DNA from: Prevotella sp.
GTDB lineage: Bacteria; Bacteroidota; Bacteroidia; Bacteroidales; Bacteroidaceae
DNA length: 51,708 nt
Assembly: GCA_017478085.1 (NCBI GenBank)
Contig: JAFVEE010000129.1
Span: 1 to 51,708 of the forward strand
Reading direction: 5' to 3'
Part shown: positions 25,266 through 34,880 of the stretch, piece by piece
Layout of the letters: every line of letters starts with the position of its first letter
Position numbering within the stretch: the stretch's first letter is position 1
Program-made: the position numbers and the translations under genes
The notes under the pieces: generated by a model
Told to the model about the DNA's origin: nothing
Databases searched by the model: none
The model's input: the letters and a program-made list of their open reading frames with translations, nothing else

Positions 25266-28200
25266 TTAGAACCCTATCTCCAGTCCGAACACGAAGCTGC
25301 GGTTGTAGTAGGTGCGGCCGGTGTCCAGGTCGAAGCCATCGATGCTCTGCTTCAGGCTGAAGGGATTCTGAATCTGGGCATAGACCTTGGCGTGCTGGAG
25401 CGAGGCGTGCCTCAGCAGCTGCTTGGGCAGGGTGTAGCCCAGCGAAATGTTGCGCACCTTGATGAACGAAGCCTTCTTGATGCCCAGTGCGCCGGAGAAG
25501 AGGTCTTGCGAGCCCGAGGTGGCCTGGGCCAGGATGGGCTTCTGATATTCGGCGCCGGTGTTGTCGGGTGTCCAGTAGTCTATCTCGCGCTGGTTGTTGT
25601 GAGCCGTCTCGGCCTCGCCGCCTGTGTTGAACATATAGCCCATGCGGCCAAACATCTGGATGCCCAGCTCAATGCCCTTCCACGAGAAGCGGTTGGTCCA
25701 GCCCATCGTGGTGGTGGGGTTGCGGCGGCCCAGAATCACGCGGTCGTCGTTGGCCTTCATCTCGTAGTCGCCGTTCTGGTCAACAGGCTTCACCATGCCC
25801 GGGCTGAACTTGGTGCCCTTCTCGGCCCACTTGGCCATCTCGGCCTGGTCCTCAGGGGTGTCTTGCCACAGGCCGTCGGTATCATAGCCGTAGAACACGG
25901 CGATGCTCTCGCCGATGAACCAGCCGTTGTCCACCATATCGTTCTTGCCGTAGGCCAGCTCTACGATCTCGTCCTTCTGGTAGGCAATGTTGAAGTCGGT
26001 CTCCCACTCGAAGTCGTTCACCTGCACGGGAATGGCGTTCAGCGTGAACTCTATGCCGTGGTTCTTCGTCTTGCCGATGTTAGACAGCGTGCTGGGGAAG
26101 CCCGTCAGCGTGGGAATGGTGGTCGACATGATCAGGTCGTTGGTGCGCGACCAGTACAGGTCGATGCTACCGAAGATGCGGCTGTTCAGGAAGCCGTAGT
26201 CCAGGCCAATGTTCCACTGCGTGGTCTTCTCCCATCCCAGGTTCGGGTTGGCCATCGTCAGCTGCGTGCCCGAGTAGTAGGGCTCGTTGGTGGTGTAGCC
26301 CTGCACGTTCCATAGCTTGCCGTCGGCAGCGTTGAAGGGCAGGTATATGCCCGTGATGTCGCCCTTGGTGTTATAGGGATCCACGGCGCTGTTGCCGGTG
26401 ACGCCCACGCCGAGGCGCAGCTTCAGGTTGCTCACCCAGTCGAGCGGTTTCATAAACTCCTCCTCGCCTATGCGCCAGGCCAGTGCAGCCGAGGGGAAGA
26501 AGTCCCACTTATGGCCGTCGGCCAGCTGCGATGCGCCGTCCCATCGTCCGCTCACGGTGAGCAAGTAGCGCTCAAGGAAACCATAGTTCAGTCGAATCAT
26601 GTACGACTCCAGCTGGCGGTCTTCCAGCCCCGATCCTATGCGCACCTTCTTCGTGGCGTCGGTCACGTCGAGCGTGCCCATGGCGTTCCAGAGATACGAG
26701 TCGTTCTCCAGTGCCTCGCCCTGCAGGCTCGAGTTCTCCACGTTCCACTTCGAGGCCGTCTGCAGCAGCGTCACGCCCACCTTGTGCTTCTGGGCGAAGG
26801 TGCGGTCGAACATGATCATATTGTCGATGGTCCACGAGAAGTCGCGGCGGTTCTGCAGGCGCGAGAAGTTCACGCCCTCGTTGCCCTTCTGGTCGATCTT
26901 GTGCGACGAGAATCCGTCGATGTAGACGCCCTCGCGCCAGTGGCGGAAGTCGGGGCCGAAGTTCAGCTTATAGCGCAGGCCCTCTACGGGCTTGAAGATT
27001 TCGCCGAAGTCCACCGTGGCCGAGAAGTTGCCCAGCGCGCGGAAGGTCTGCGACTTTTGCTGCGTGTGGTTCCATTCGTCCATAATAGAGTAGACGGTGG
27101 TCTCGCCGCCCGGGTGGGTCACCACGCTGCCGTCCTCGTCGTAGGGCACGGCAAAGTTATAGATGGTCTTGGCCGTGCCGTAGATGGCATCGGGCACCGA
27201 GCCCGAACGGCCTCCCAGGGTCGACATGCCATAGTCGCGCTCGGCCCACGTGCCGTTGATGCTGGCCTGCACCGAGAACCACTTCGTGGGCTTGATGTTC
27301 ACGCTCACCTTGCCCGTGTAGCGGTCGTACCACTGGCCCTTCTGCGTGCCCTTGTTGCTCAGGTAGCCGAACGAGGCGTAGGCGTTCATGTCCTCGCTGC
27401 CGCCGCTCACGGCCAGCGTGTGCTCATGCGAGAGGGCCGTCTGCGTCACGAAGTCCGTCCAGTCGGTATTGGTCACCTGCGAGGGATCCCACGTGCCGCT
27501 GGCCCAGCCCTGTTTAATGTTGTTCCACGAGGTGTGGTTGTCTTCAGAGGTGTCGAACAGCTTCTCGTCGTTGGCCATCGTAGGCGAGTTGGGATGGGCA
27601 AACTGTTCGGGATCCTGGTTGTAGGCAGCCCAGCGGCGGAACTGCACCATGTCGGCGGCGCTCATTGAGGGCGAGCGGTCAACGATGTTCGACACCGTGA
27701 GCGTGCCCGTATAGTCAATGCTCATTCGGCCCTTCTTGCCCTGCTTGGTGGTTACGAGCACCACGCCATTGGCACCGCGCGAGCCATAGATGGCCGTGGC
27801 CGATGCGTCCTTCAGAATGTCTATGCTCTCAATGTCGCGAGGGTTCAGCGTCTCGATGGCCGAGGCCGACATCAGGGGCACGCCGTCAACTACATATAGA
27901 GGTGCGCTGCTGGCGGTGATGGAGCGCTGGCCGCGAATCATGATGCTGCCCAGCTCGCCCGGTCGCTCGTTGGTGGTAATGTCTACACCGGCGGCGCGGC
28001 CCTGCATGGCCTCCAGGGCGTTGCTCACGGGGCGGCTGTTCAGCTCGTCGCCGCTCACGCTGGCCATAGAGCCCGTTACGTCGCTCTTCTTCTGAACGCC
28101 GTAGCCCACGACCACCACCTCGTCGAGCTGCTGGCGGTCTTCCTGCATCGTGATGCTCAGTATGTTATTGCCTGCCACGGGTACCGTCTGCGACGTGTAG

Positions 28201-28466
28201 CCCAGGTAGGAGATGACCAGACTGGCCTTCTGCTGCACGCTGGGCAGGGTGAAGTTGCCGTCGAGGTCGGTCACGGTGCCGGTCGATGTGCCTTTCACCA
28301 CAACGCTGGCACCTATAATAGGTTCGCCTGTGGCGTCGACAACCTTACCCGACACTTTGCTTTGGGCCAGTGCACCCACCGAGCACACTGCCATCAGGGC
28401 CAAAAACAGAAGCCGCCGCCACGCTTCGTGGCTGCTCTTCAAAATGGTCGTTTTTCCTTTTTTCAT
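25266..28466 (-). CDS. SusC/RagA-family TonB-dependent outer-membrane transporter
   Basis: A 1066-residue TonB-dependent importer of oligosaccharides or similar nutrients. Signal sequence (LLFLALMAVCSVGALAQ), a carboxypeptidase-D-regulatory-like domain (~35-115, VSGKVVDATGEPIIGASVVV, GNFTLPSV), TonB box-like DEVVVVGYG (~130), plug domain (~135-250, ALEAMQGRAAGVDI, IMIRGQRSI, YVVDGVPL, ATAIYGSRGANGVVLVTTK) and a 22-strand barrel ending SFVFGLEIGF. No N-terminal STN domain, so anti-sigma signalling is unlikely; regulation by the divergent hybrid sensor is the usual pattern. It forms a functional pair with the SusD gene 53 bp downstream. No glycoside hydrolase or lyase gene is adjacent. Confidence 0.95.
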   Translation of the reverse strand: MKKGKTTILKSSHEAWRRLLFLALMAVCSVGALAQSKVSGKVVDATGEPIIGASVVVKGTSTGTVTDLDGNFTLPSVQQKASLVISYLGYTSQTVPVAGNNILSITMQEDRQQLDEVVVVGYGVQKKSDVTGSMASVSGDELNSRPVSNALEAMQGRAAGVDITTNERPGELGSIMIRGQRSITASSAPLYVVDGVPLMSASAIETLNPRDIESIDILKDASATAIYGSRGANGVVLVTTKQGKKGRMSIDYTGTLTVSNIVDRSPSMSAADMVQFRRWAAYNQDPEQFAHPNSPTMANDEKLFDTSEDNHTSWNNIKQGWASGTWDPSQVTNTDWTDFVTQTALSHEHTLAVSGGSEDMNAYASFGYLSNKGTQKGQWYDRYTGKVSVNIKPTKWFSVQASINGTWAERDYGMSTLGGRSGSVPDAIYGTAKTIYNFAVPYDEDGSVVTHPGGETTVYSIMDEWNHTQQKSQTFRALGNFSATVDFGEIFKPVEGLRYKLNFGPDFRHWREGVYIDGFSSHKIDQKGNEGVNFSRLQNRRDFSWTIDNMIMFDRTFAQKHKVGVTLLQTASKWNVENSSLQGEALENDSYLWNAMGTLDVTDATKKVRIGSGLEDRQLESYMIRLNYGFLERYLLTVSGRWDGASQLADGHKWDFFPSAALAWRIGEEEFMKPLDWVSNLKLRLGVGVTGNSAVDPYNTKGDITGIYLPFNAADGKLWNVQGYTTNEPYYSGTQLTMANPNLGWEKTTQWNIGLDYGFLNSRIFGSIDLYWSRTNDLIMSTTIPTLTGFPSTLSNIGKTKNHGIEFTLNAIPVQVNDFEWETDFNIAYQKDEIVELAYGKNDMVDNGWFIGESIAVFYGYDTDGLWQDTPEDQAEMAKWAEKGTKFSPGMVKPVDQNGDYEMKANDDRVILGRRNPTTTMGWTNRFSWKGIELGIQMFGRMGYMFNTGGEAETAHNNQREIDYWTPDNTGAEYQKPILAQATSGSQDLFSGALGIKKASFIKVRNISLGYTLPKQLLRHASLQHAKVYAQIQNPFSLKQSIDGFDLDTGRTYYNRSFVFGLEIGF

Positions 28467-28851
28467 GTTGTTTTAGATTTAGTTAATTGTATAGGAAGTA
28501 GAATTTCATGATGCAAAATTAGCACTTTTCGTCGAATAGGTACATACGTTTTTCTGCCAATTATCGTACGGTTCTTCGTCAATGCGGCGCAAGCAGGGTT
28601 AGTACGGAGCCCTCGTACTGCCAGTACGGAGCCTTCGTTCTGTTTGTACGGAGCCTTCGTACTGATTGAATGGAGGCTCCGTTCCGCTGTGACCGTAGCT
28701 CCCTGGGTACACGAAATGGTCAAAAAGGGCGCACTTTCTCGTCAAAAGCGAGAGATTTTGCCGAAAAAGTGCCCGTTTCTCATCTTTTATTATTACATTT
28801 GCAGCAGCAAGACAACCTAAAGACAAACAAATCTTTTCACGCTTTTTGTCT
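28467..28851. promoter_or_regulatory. Divergent regulatory region between susC and the hybrid sensor gene
   Basis: This 385-bp gap contains a minus-strand -7 element TAATTTTG (28514-28521) 48 bp before susC and a plus-strand -7 element TACATTTG (28794-28801) 51 bp before the sensor ATG at 28852. Between them is an array of 22-bp repeats. The direct binding site of the sensor's AraC domain is expected here but I cannot point to it. No ORF of coding character is seen. Confidence 0.6.
28601..28688. repeat. Array of four 22-bp tandem repeats
   Basis: Units begin at 28601, 28623, 28645 and 28667. The core is TACGGAGCCTTCGTACTG; units 1-3 differ at few positions and unit 4 is diverged (GAATGGAGGCTCCGTTC). 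Each unit has arms TACG/CGTA around GAGCCTT, so each can fold as a small hairpin. A degenerate unit may precede at ~28566. Same period and core as the array at 50338. Confidence 0.85.
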
Positions 28852-31800
28852 ATGAAGAACATCATAGGAACATTTCTTGTTCTGCTACTGCTGCTGCCGT
28901 CACGCCCCATGGCCGCCCGCCCCGTGGCCGCCATACGCCATATAGGCCAGGCCGACGGGCTGACTAATGACTTCGTGCTGTCGATGGCCCTCGACGGGCA
29001 GGGCAACGTGTGGGTGGGCACCGAGGCGGGACTGAACCGCATAGCCGGGCGCACGGTGAGCGTGTACTACCGCGAGCAGCTGGGCAGCAGCAACGACAAG
29101 ATTCTGTCGCTCTGCTACAACCGCTACGCCGACCAGATGCTCATAGGCACCGAGCGGGGGCTGCTCGCCTACAACCCGCGCACGGGGTCGTTCGCCCCCG
29201 GCACCCGGGGCGAGCCCCTGCTGGAGCAGAGCCTCACCTGTCTGGCCGACGACCACGACGGGGGCACGTGGCTGGCCTACGCCAATGGCACCGTGCAGCA
29301 CCTGGACGGCAAGAGCGGCGAGGTGACCACACTGACCACGCAGCTGCCCGGCATACGCTCGGCCATGGACGATGGGCAGGGCCACCTCTACATAGGCCAT
29401 GGCAAGGAGGGACTGAGCATCGTGAGCGTGAGGCATCCCGCCAGCGTGAGGCACTACCGGCACGAGGCGGGGCGGCCCGGCAGTCTGCCTGGCAACAACG
29501 TGCGCTGCATCGTGAAAGATCGCGAGGGGCGCATCTGGGTGGGCACCGACCACGGCGTGGCCCTGTTCGATGCGCTCACCGAAGCTTTCCGTGCACCCCC
29601 CATAGCCGCCTTCAGCTCCCCCCTATATTATAATAATGTGTACGACCTGCTGCAGCTGGCCGGCGGCCACCTGTGGGTGGCCACCGACGTGGGCGGCCTG
29701 CTGACCAGCACGGGCGAGCAGGTAGGGGTGTCGTCGATGAACACCCGCTGCCTGCTGCAAGACGACTACCACAACATCTGGATAGGCAACCACAGCACGG
29801 GCATTGACTTCATACCTGGCAGGAAGCCGCTGCTCAGCGTGGTAGACTATCAGGATGCCAGCCACCGGCCAAGGCGCATCTACGGCGTGACCAGCGACGG
29901 GCAGGGCCGCATCTGGATGAGCACCGAAGACGAGCTGAGCCTATGGACCACACGTGACGGTACGCTGCGCTGCGACGGCCAGTGGCCCATCACGGGCATG
30001 AAGCACCGCGCCCACAGCTTTGCGCGCTGCCTTATGGCCGACGGGCAGGGCCACGTGTGGCTGGGAATGGAAGACGAGGGCGTGGTGCGCTTCGACCTGC
30101 GCACCCACCGCTTCGAGACCATCGACACGGGCTACGACGTGAGCGACGTGCACTCCTTCTTCGAAGATGCCGACGGCAGCGTGTGGATAGGCACCGAGTA
30201 TGGCATCTGCCACTACAGTCAGGGCCGCATGGGCCACGCCACGCTGCTGGACAGCGCGACCAGGCGTGCCCCCGTGACCAGCTTCGTGCGTACGGCCACG
30301 GGGCGGCTGCTGCTCACCACGCAGGGCGGCGGCGTGGTGCTGGCCGACACGCGGACGATGCAGGCAAGGAGGCTGACCAAGGCCGACGGCCTGCCCTCCG
30401 ACAACATATCGCAAGCCCTGGCCGACGGCCAGCGAGGCGTATGGCTGGCCACCAGCGAGGGACTGGTCAGGATGGCCGATGCCGACCGGCCTGACAGCTT
30501 CATGGTGTTCGGCGCGGGCGAGGGACTGGCCGACCACCAGGTGCGCGCCGTGAGGCAAGACGGCCAGGGGCGCATCTGGGTGAGCACCTTCAGCGGCATA
30601 GCCTGCTTCGACCCCGCGGGCCGCCGCTTTCACAACTACACCCAGCAGGCAGGGCTCAGGATAGGCGGCTTCACCGAGGGGGCCGTGGGTACGGCTGCTG
30701 ACGGCAGCCTCGTGTTCGGCTCGCCGGGCGGCGCGTTCTGCCTGCAGCCTTCAGAGACCGAGGCCCACCCCAGCGTGTCGCCCGTGCGCATCACGCTGTG
30801 CGAGGCCTTCAGCCCTGCCGACGAAGGCAACATCGTGAAGTATTGCTACCCCGACAGCAGCGGCCTCATCACGCTGAGCCACCAGCAGAACACGCTGCGC
30901 ATAGCCTACGCCGTGGCCGACTATGCGCAGGTGGACGAGGTGGAATACTCATACCTGATGACGGGCCTGAGCAGCAAGTGGTACTACAACGGCACCGACC
31001 CCGACGTGATGTTTCGCAGTCTGCCGCCGGGCACCTACACCTTCACCCTGAGGGCCAGGCTGAAGAGCCAGGACTGGGGCGCGGCCACCACCACGCGGCT
31101 GCGGCTGCGCATAGAGCCGCCCCTCTGGCTTTCGTGGTGGGCGCGCTGCCTCTACGCCTTGCTCGTAGCGGCGCTGCTCTGGGGCGTGTTCAGGCAGTAC
31201 AAGCGCCGCCTGGCCATGCAGACCTCGCTCGAGATGGCCCGGCGCGAGAGCCAGCAGAAGCAGGCGCTGAACGAGGAGCGCCTGCGCTTCTTCACCAACA
31301 TTGCCCACGAGCTGCGCACCCCGCTCACGCTCATCATAGGCCCGCTTGAGGATTTGCTGCACGACGTGGAGAGCGGAACGGCTGCTCCACGCACTTCGCT
31401 GAACACGCTGAGGCTCATCCATCAGAATGCGGAGCGGCTGCGCAGCCTCATAGGACAGATTATGGAGTTCCGCAAGACCGAGACGCAGAACCGCCGGCTG
31501 ACCGTGGCACGGGGCGACCTGGGGCAGTTCGTCAGGGAGATGGTGCTGAACTACGACGGGCTGAACCGCAACCCGCACGTGGCCATCAGGGCCGACATCG
31601 CTGCCGGGCTTCCGGCGGTGTACTTCGATTCGGAGGTGGTGACCACCGTGGTGACCAACCTGCTCTCGAATGCCGTGAAATATACCGAGCAGGGAAGCAT
31701 TACCGTATCTGTGGGTACCACCGACGGCCAGTGGATCGACATCAGCGTGGCCGACACGGGCTATGGCATTGCTGCCGATGCCCTGCCTCATATCTTCGAG

Positions 31801-32808
31801 CGCTACTATCAGGCCAAGGGCAGCCATCAGGCTTCGGGCACCGGCATAGGGCTGGCACTGGTGAAGTCGCTGGCCGACCTGCACGAAGGCCGCGTGGGCG
31901 TGGAGAGCACACTGGGCAAGGGCAGCCGGTTCACCTTCTCGCTGGGCGTGGCCAACGACTACCCGGATGCCTTGCACAAGGAAGACACGGTGCCGGGCAC
32001 GCCGCCCCCCTCGCACGACGGGCACGACGAGCGGCGGCCTGTGCTGCTCGTCGTAGAGGACAATGGCGACATTCGCCAGTACATAGCCGACTCGCTGGGC
32101 TACGACTACACCATTCTGCAGGCTGCCAATGGCGAAGAGGGCTGCAGCACGGCCTTGGAGCAGATGCCCGACATCATTGTGAGCGACATCATGATGCCCA
32201 GGATGGACGGAATAGAGATGACCCGCAGGCTGAAGAACGACATACGCACCAGCCACATACCCATTGTGCTGCTCACGGCCAAGGATGCCGATCACGACAA
32301 GGAGCAGGGCTACGAGAGCGGTGCCGACTCGTATCTGACCAAGCCCTTCACGGCCCGCCTGCTGGCCAGCCGCATCAGAAACCTGCTGGTGGCCCGCCGC
32401 AGGCTGGCCGAACAGCTTGGACTGGGCGAGGCGGTGGCCACCCTGCCGGGGAAAGACGCCCCCACGGAGCCGGAGCTTGGCAGGCTTGACCGTGAGTTTA
32501 TGGAGCGGCTGAACAAGGTGATCAAGGAGAACATTATGCTGACGGACATCGATATGGCCTTCCTGACTGACAAAATGGCCATGAGCCACAGCACTTTCTA
32601 CAGAAAGGTGAAAGCGCTGACAGGGCTCACGGCCAAGGAGTATGTGCGGAAGATGCGGCTGCGCCACTGCTACACGCTGCTGGAGAGCGGTGACTATAAC
32701 GTGACTGAGGCGGCCATGATGACGGGCTTCAACCAGATGGCCCACTTCCGCGAAACGTTCAAGAAAGAGTTCGGCATCTTGCCATCGGAAGTGCGTCGTC
32801 AGCGGTGA
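28852..32808 (+). CDS. Hybrid two-component system sensor/regulator (HTCS)
   Basis: A 1318-residue membrane protein combining sensor kinase and transcription factor, the typical regulator of polysaccharide utilisation loci. Signal/anchor (FLVLLLLLPSRPMAA); ~14 Reg_prop blades forming two periplasmic propellers (~25-650, repeated GxIWVGT/GHVWLGM motifs); Y_Y_Y domain (~680-750); one TM helix (~757-778); HisKA with FFTNIAHELRTPLTLIIG (phospho-His819); HATPase (DTGYGIA, GTGIGLALVKSLADLH); receiver domain with VVEDNGD and VSDIMMPRMDG (phospho-Asp1112); C-terminal AraC HTH (~1225-1318, MSHSTFYRKVKALTGLTAKE). All key residues are present. ATG 28852 is preferred over TTG 28846. Divergent from susC, which it probably controls. 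Confidence 0.96.
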   Translation: MKNIIGTFLVLLLLLPSRPMAARPVAAIRHIGQADGLTNDFVLSMALDGQGNVWVGTEAGLNRIAGRTVSVYYREQLGSSNDKILSLCYNRYADQMLIGTERGLLAYNPRTGSFAPGTRGEPLLEQSLTCLADDHDGGTWLAYANGTVQHLDGKSGEVTTLTTQLPGIRSAMDDGQGHLYIGHGKEGLSIVSVRHPASVRHYRHEAGRPGSLPGNNVRCIVKDREGRIWVGTDHGVALFDALTEAFRAPPIAAFSSPLYYNNVYDLLQLAGGHLWVATDVGGLLTSTGEQVGVSSMNTRCLLQDDYHNIWIGNHSTGIDFIPGRKPLLSVVDYQDASHRPRRIYGVTSDGQGRIWMSTEDELSLWTTRDGTLRCDGQWPITGMKHRAHSFARCLMADGQGHVWLGMEDEGVVRFDLRTHRFETIDTGYDVSDVHSFFEDADGSVWIGTEYGICHYSQGRMGHATLLDSATRRAPVTSFVRTATGRLLLTTQGGGVVLADTRTMQARRLTKADGLPSDNISQALADGQRGVWLATSEGLVRMADADRPDSFMVFGAGEGLADHQVRAVRQDGQGRIWVSTFSGIACFDPAGRRFHNYTQQAGLRIGGFTEGAVGTAADGSLVFGSPGGAFCLQPSETEAHPSVSPVRITLCEAFSPADEGNIVKYCYPDSSGLITLSHQQNTLRIAYAVADYAQVDEVEYSYLMTGLSSKWYYNGTDPDVMFRSLPPGTYTFTLRARLKSQDWGAATTTRLRLRIEPPLWLSWWARCLYALLVAALLWGVFRQYKRRLAMQTSLEMARRESQQKQALNEERLRFFTNIAHELRTPLTLIIGPLEDLLHDVESGTAAPRTSLNTLRLIHQNAERLRSLIGQIMEFRKTETQNRRLTVARGDLGQFVREMVLNYDGLNRNPHVAIRADIAAGLPAVYFDSEVVTTVVTNLLSNAVKYTEQGSITVSVGTTDGQWIDISVADTGYGIAADALPHIFERYYQAKGSHQASGTGIGLALVKSLADLHEGRVGVESTLGKGSRFTFSLGVANDYPDALHKEDTVPGTPPPSHDGHDERRPVLLVVEDNGDIRQYIADSLGYDYTILQAANGEEGCSTALEQMPDIIVSDIMMPRMDGIEMTRRLKNDIRTSHIPIVLLTAKDADHDKEQGYESGADSYLTKPFTARLLASRIRNLLVARRRLAEQLGLGEAVATLPGKDAPTEPELGRLDREFMERLNKVIKENIMLTDIDMAFLTDKMAMSHSTFYRKVKALTGLTAKEYVRKMRLRHCYTLLESGDYNVTEAAMMTGFNQMAHFRETFKKEFGILPSEVRRQR

Positions 32809-32834
32809 TGCCCACCCCCGCCTGGCAGCTGTCA

Positions 32835-33275
32835 TTACTGCGGCCGCGGCAGGCCCTGCAGGCTGACCAGCCAGCGGGCGTCGCGCCTGACCAGCGTGAG
32901 CGTGAGGCGGGCCTGTCCGGCCACGCGGGCGCTGTGCCCCAGGCTGTCTAAGAGCAGGCAGCCGCTGACGGACAGGCTGGCCCGCGCCGTGGTGTCGCTG
33001 AGCATCGTGAGGCCCTCGGCCTGGGCGGTGGCGGCCTGGGGCTGGGCGTTGTAGACATCGAGGTCGGCCTGCGTGAGGTTCGATGCCAGGAAGCTCATCC
33101 ACCAGCGGCTCTCGGGGGTGCACAGGCTGCTGGCGCGGTGCAGGTCGAGCTGCACGTAGGCCTCGGCAAACTGCCGGGCCACGTCGGCGGCCTGGGCCTC
33201 GCCGTCTTGCTGGCTGCCGCCCAGGCACGCCGCGAGGGCGCTGGCAAGGGCTGTGAGGCAGAGAATCTTTTTCAT
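32835..33275 (-). CDS. Small lipoprotein with NTF2-like length, function unknown
   Basis: A 146-residue lipoprotein. MKKILCLTALASALAAC gives a lipobox with Cys17, which sets the start at 33275; an upstream ATG at 33308 would lie before the promoter-derived leader. After a Gly/Gln-rich spacer, VARQFAEAYVQLDLHRASSL, PESRWWMSFLAS and repeated beta segments (ARASLSVSGCLLL, ARLTLTLVRRDARWLVSLQG) suggest a cone-shaped alpha+beta fold as in DUF4878 or NTF2-like lipoproteins, but this is only an impression. It is convergent with the hybrid sensor gene (26-bp gap). Confidence 0.75.
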   Translation of the reverse strand: MKKILCLTALASALAACLGGSQQDGEAQAADVARQFAEAYVQLDLHRASSLCTPESRWWMSFLASNLTQADLDVYNAQPQAATAQAEGLTMLSDTTARASLSVSGCLLLDSLGHSARVAGQARLTLTLVRRDARWLVSLQGLPRPQ

Positions 33276-33305
33276 CGGAATCATTAATGTTTCAAAAAAT
33301 ATGCG

Positions 33306-33313
33306 CAAAGGTA
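33306..33313 (-). promoter_or_regulatory. -7 element for the small lipoprotein gene
   Basis: Minus-strand TACCTTTG followed by CGC lies 31 bp before the start codon at 33275. It is arranged back to back with the promoter of the divergent MBL hydrolase gene. Confidence 0.6.
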
Positions 33314-33357
33314 GAAAATAATTATGAATTACGAACGATGAATTATGAATAATTTAC

Positions 33358-33365
33358 TACCTTTG
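33358..33365 (+). promoter_or_regulatory. -7 element that fixes the start of the MBL hydrolase gene
   Basis: TACCTTTG followed by CACG lies 22 bp before ATG 33387. The alternative upstream ATG at 33345 lies before this element and would not be in the transcript, so it is rejected. Confidence 0.65.
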
Positions 33366-33386
33366 CACGAAAATTCAGAAAAAGCA

Positions 33387-34190
33387 ATGCTCAGATTCAT
33401 ATCGTTTGGCAGCGGAAGCAGCGGAAACTGCTACTTCCTGTACACCGACACCGACGGCATGCTGATAGACGTGGGCGTAGGCATACGCACCCTGAAGAAG
33501 CACTTCAAGGACTACGGGCTGAGCCTGCAGCAGGTGCGCAGGGTGCTCATCACCCACGACCATGCCGACCACATCAAGTCGGTGGGCAGCATCAGCCATG
33601 AGTACGGGCTGCCCGTCTATGCCACCGCCGAGGTGCACAAGGGCATAGACCGCAACTACTGCGTGCAGCGCAAGGTGGTGGCCGAGCGCCGCCACAGGGT
33701 GGAGCCCGGGCAGGCCGTGCGGCTGGGCGACTTCGTGGTGACCCCCTTCGCCGTGCCCCACGACAGCAGCGACAACGTGGGCTACTTCATAGAGGCCGGG
33801 GGCGCCGCCTTCTGCATCATCACCGACGCGGGCTGCGTGACCGACGAGATGGCCCGCTACATAGGCCGGGCCCAGTACCTGGTGATCGAGGCCAACCACG
33901 ACCGCGAGATGCTGCAGCAGGGGCCCTACCCCCAGCACCTGAAGGTGCGCATACAGAGCCGCACGGGCCACCTGAGCAACGCCGACTGCGGCGAGGCCGT
34001 TGCCCGCAACATGGGCGAGCAGCTGAGGCACGTGTGGCTGTGCCACCTGTCGGAGGAGAACAACCACCCGGAGCTGGCCCGCAAGACGGTGGAGGCCGTG
34101 CTGCGCTCCTACGGCGTGGTGGCGGGCAAGGACTTCGCGCTCGACGTGCTGAAGCGCACCATGCCCTCGGGGGTCTATGAGTGCGTGTGA
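33387..34190 (+). CDS. MBL-fold metallo-hydrolase, YycJ/WalJ-like
   Basis: A 267-residue cytoplasmic metallo-beta-lactamase-fold hydrolase with the dinuclear metal motif HDHADH (His57, His59, Asp61, His62), the N-terminal strand MLRFISFGSGSSGNCYFLY and downstream ligands in FAVPHDSSDNVGY and CHLSEENNHPELA. These match the YycJ/WalJ group, related to a 5'-3' exonuclease implicated in DNA repair in Firmicutes and present widely in Bacteroidetes. The family length is about 265, matching the chosen start. It is followed after 86 bp by the rubrerythrin gene. Confidence 0.9.
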   Translation: MLRFISFGSGSSGNCYFLYTDTDGMLIDVGVGIRTLKKHFKDYGLSLQQVRRVLITHDHADHIKSVGSISHEYGLPVYATAEVHKGIDRNYCVQRKVVAERRHRVEPGQAVRLGDFVVTPFAVPHDSSDNVGYFIEAGGAAFCIITDAGCVTDEMARYIGRAQYLVIEANHDREMLQQGPYPQHLKVRIQSRTGHLSNADCGEAVARNMGEQLRHVWLCHLSEENNHPELARKTVEAVLRSYGVVAGKDFALDVLKRTMPSGVYECV

Positions 34191-34276
34191 GGCCCCCCCT
34201 GGCGGCAGATCAGGACAATCGTCTGTATATATTTTTTATCAACCCTATTATTAACAAAAACTAAAGTAAGTATTTT

Positions 34277-34828
34277 ATGAAGAAAAAGTTTATCTGCGCC
34301 GTTTGTGGATATATCTACGAAGGCGATGCTGCCCCCGAGAAGTGCCCCATCTGCAAGGCTCCTGCCTCGAAGTTCTCGCGCCTGAAGGAAGAGATGGCCT
34401 ACGCCACCGAGCATAAGATTGGCGACGGCAAGCCCGAGGGCGTGAGCGATGAGATGATCGAAGACCTGCGCTGCCACTTCAACGGAGAGTGTGGCGAGGT
34501 GGGCATGTATCTGGCCATGGCCCGCCAGGCCGACCGCGAGGGCTATCCCGAGATTGCCGAGGCCTTCAGGCGCTATGCCTTCGAGGAGGCCGACCACGCC
34601 AGCCGCTTTGCCGAGCTGCTGGGCGAGTGCGTGTGGGACACGAAGACCAACCTGGAGAAGCGTGCCGCCGCCGAGGCCGGTGCCTGCGAGGATAAGTTCC
34701 GCATAGCCAAGAACGCCAAGGCCGCAGGCTTCGACGCCATTCACGACACCGTGCACGAGATGGCCAAGGACGAGGCCCGCCACGGTGCTGGCTTCGCCGG
34801 GCTGCTGAAGCGCTACTTCGGCAAGTAA
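34277..34828 (+). CDS. Reverse rubrerythrin (N-terminal rubredoxin, C-terminal diiron ferritin-like domain)
   Basis: A 183-residue cytosolic peroxide-reducing protein. The rubredoxin site comes first (CAVCGY, Cys7/Cys10; CPIC, Cys23/Cys26), then a four-helix diiron domain with [32 protein letters not shown] and [18 protein letters not shown] supplying the Glu and His ligands. Domain order is the reverse of classical rubrerythrin, as in clostridial and Bacteroides oxygen-tolerance proteins, so NADH-dependent H2O2/O2 scavenging is the likely role. No promoter matching TAnnTTTG is obvious upstream. It ends 52 bp before the beta-helix lipoprotein gene. Confidence 0.93.
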   Translation: MKKKFICAVCGYIYEGDAAPEKCPICKAPASKFSRLKEEMAYATEHKIGDGKPEGVSDEMIEDLRCHFNGECGEVGMYLAMARQADREGYPEIAEAFRRYAFEEADHASRFAELLGECVWDTKTNLEKRAAAEAGACEDKFRIAKNAKAAGFDAIHDTVHEMAKDEARHGAGFAGLLKRYFGK

Positions 34829-34880
34829 TATGGCTGGTGCTGAATACAATAAATACAGGAAAAGTCCGTTTTGTCTATAT

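Noticed and set aside
28601-28688. Possible CRISPR array
   Set aside because: The 22-bp units are contiguous with no unique spacers and no cas genes are present; the same holds for the array at 50338.
30949-33228. 759-codon open frame on the minus strand opposite the hybrid sensor
   Set aside because: Shadow ORF caused by high GC; the plus strand has complete kinase, receiver and AraC motifs.
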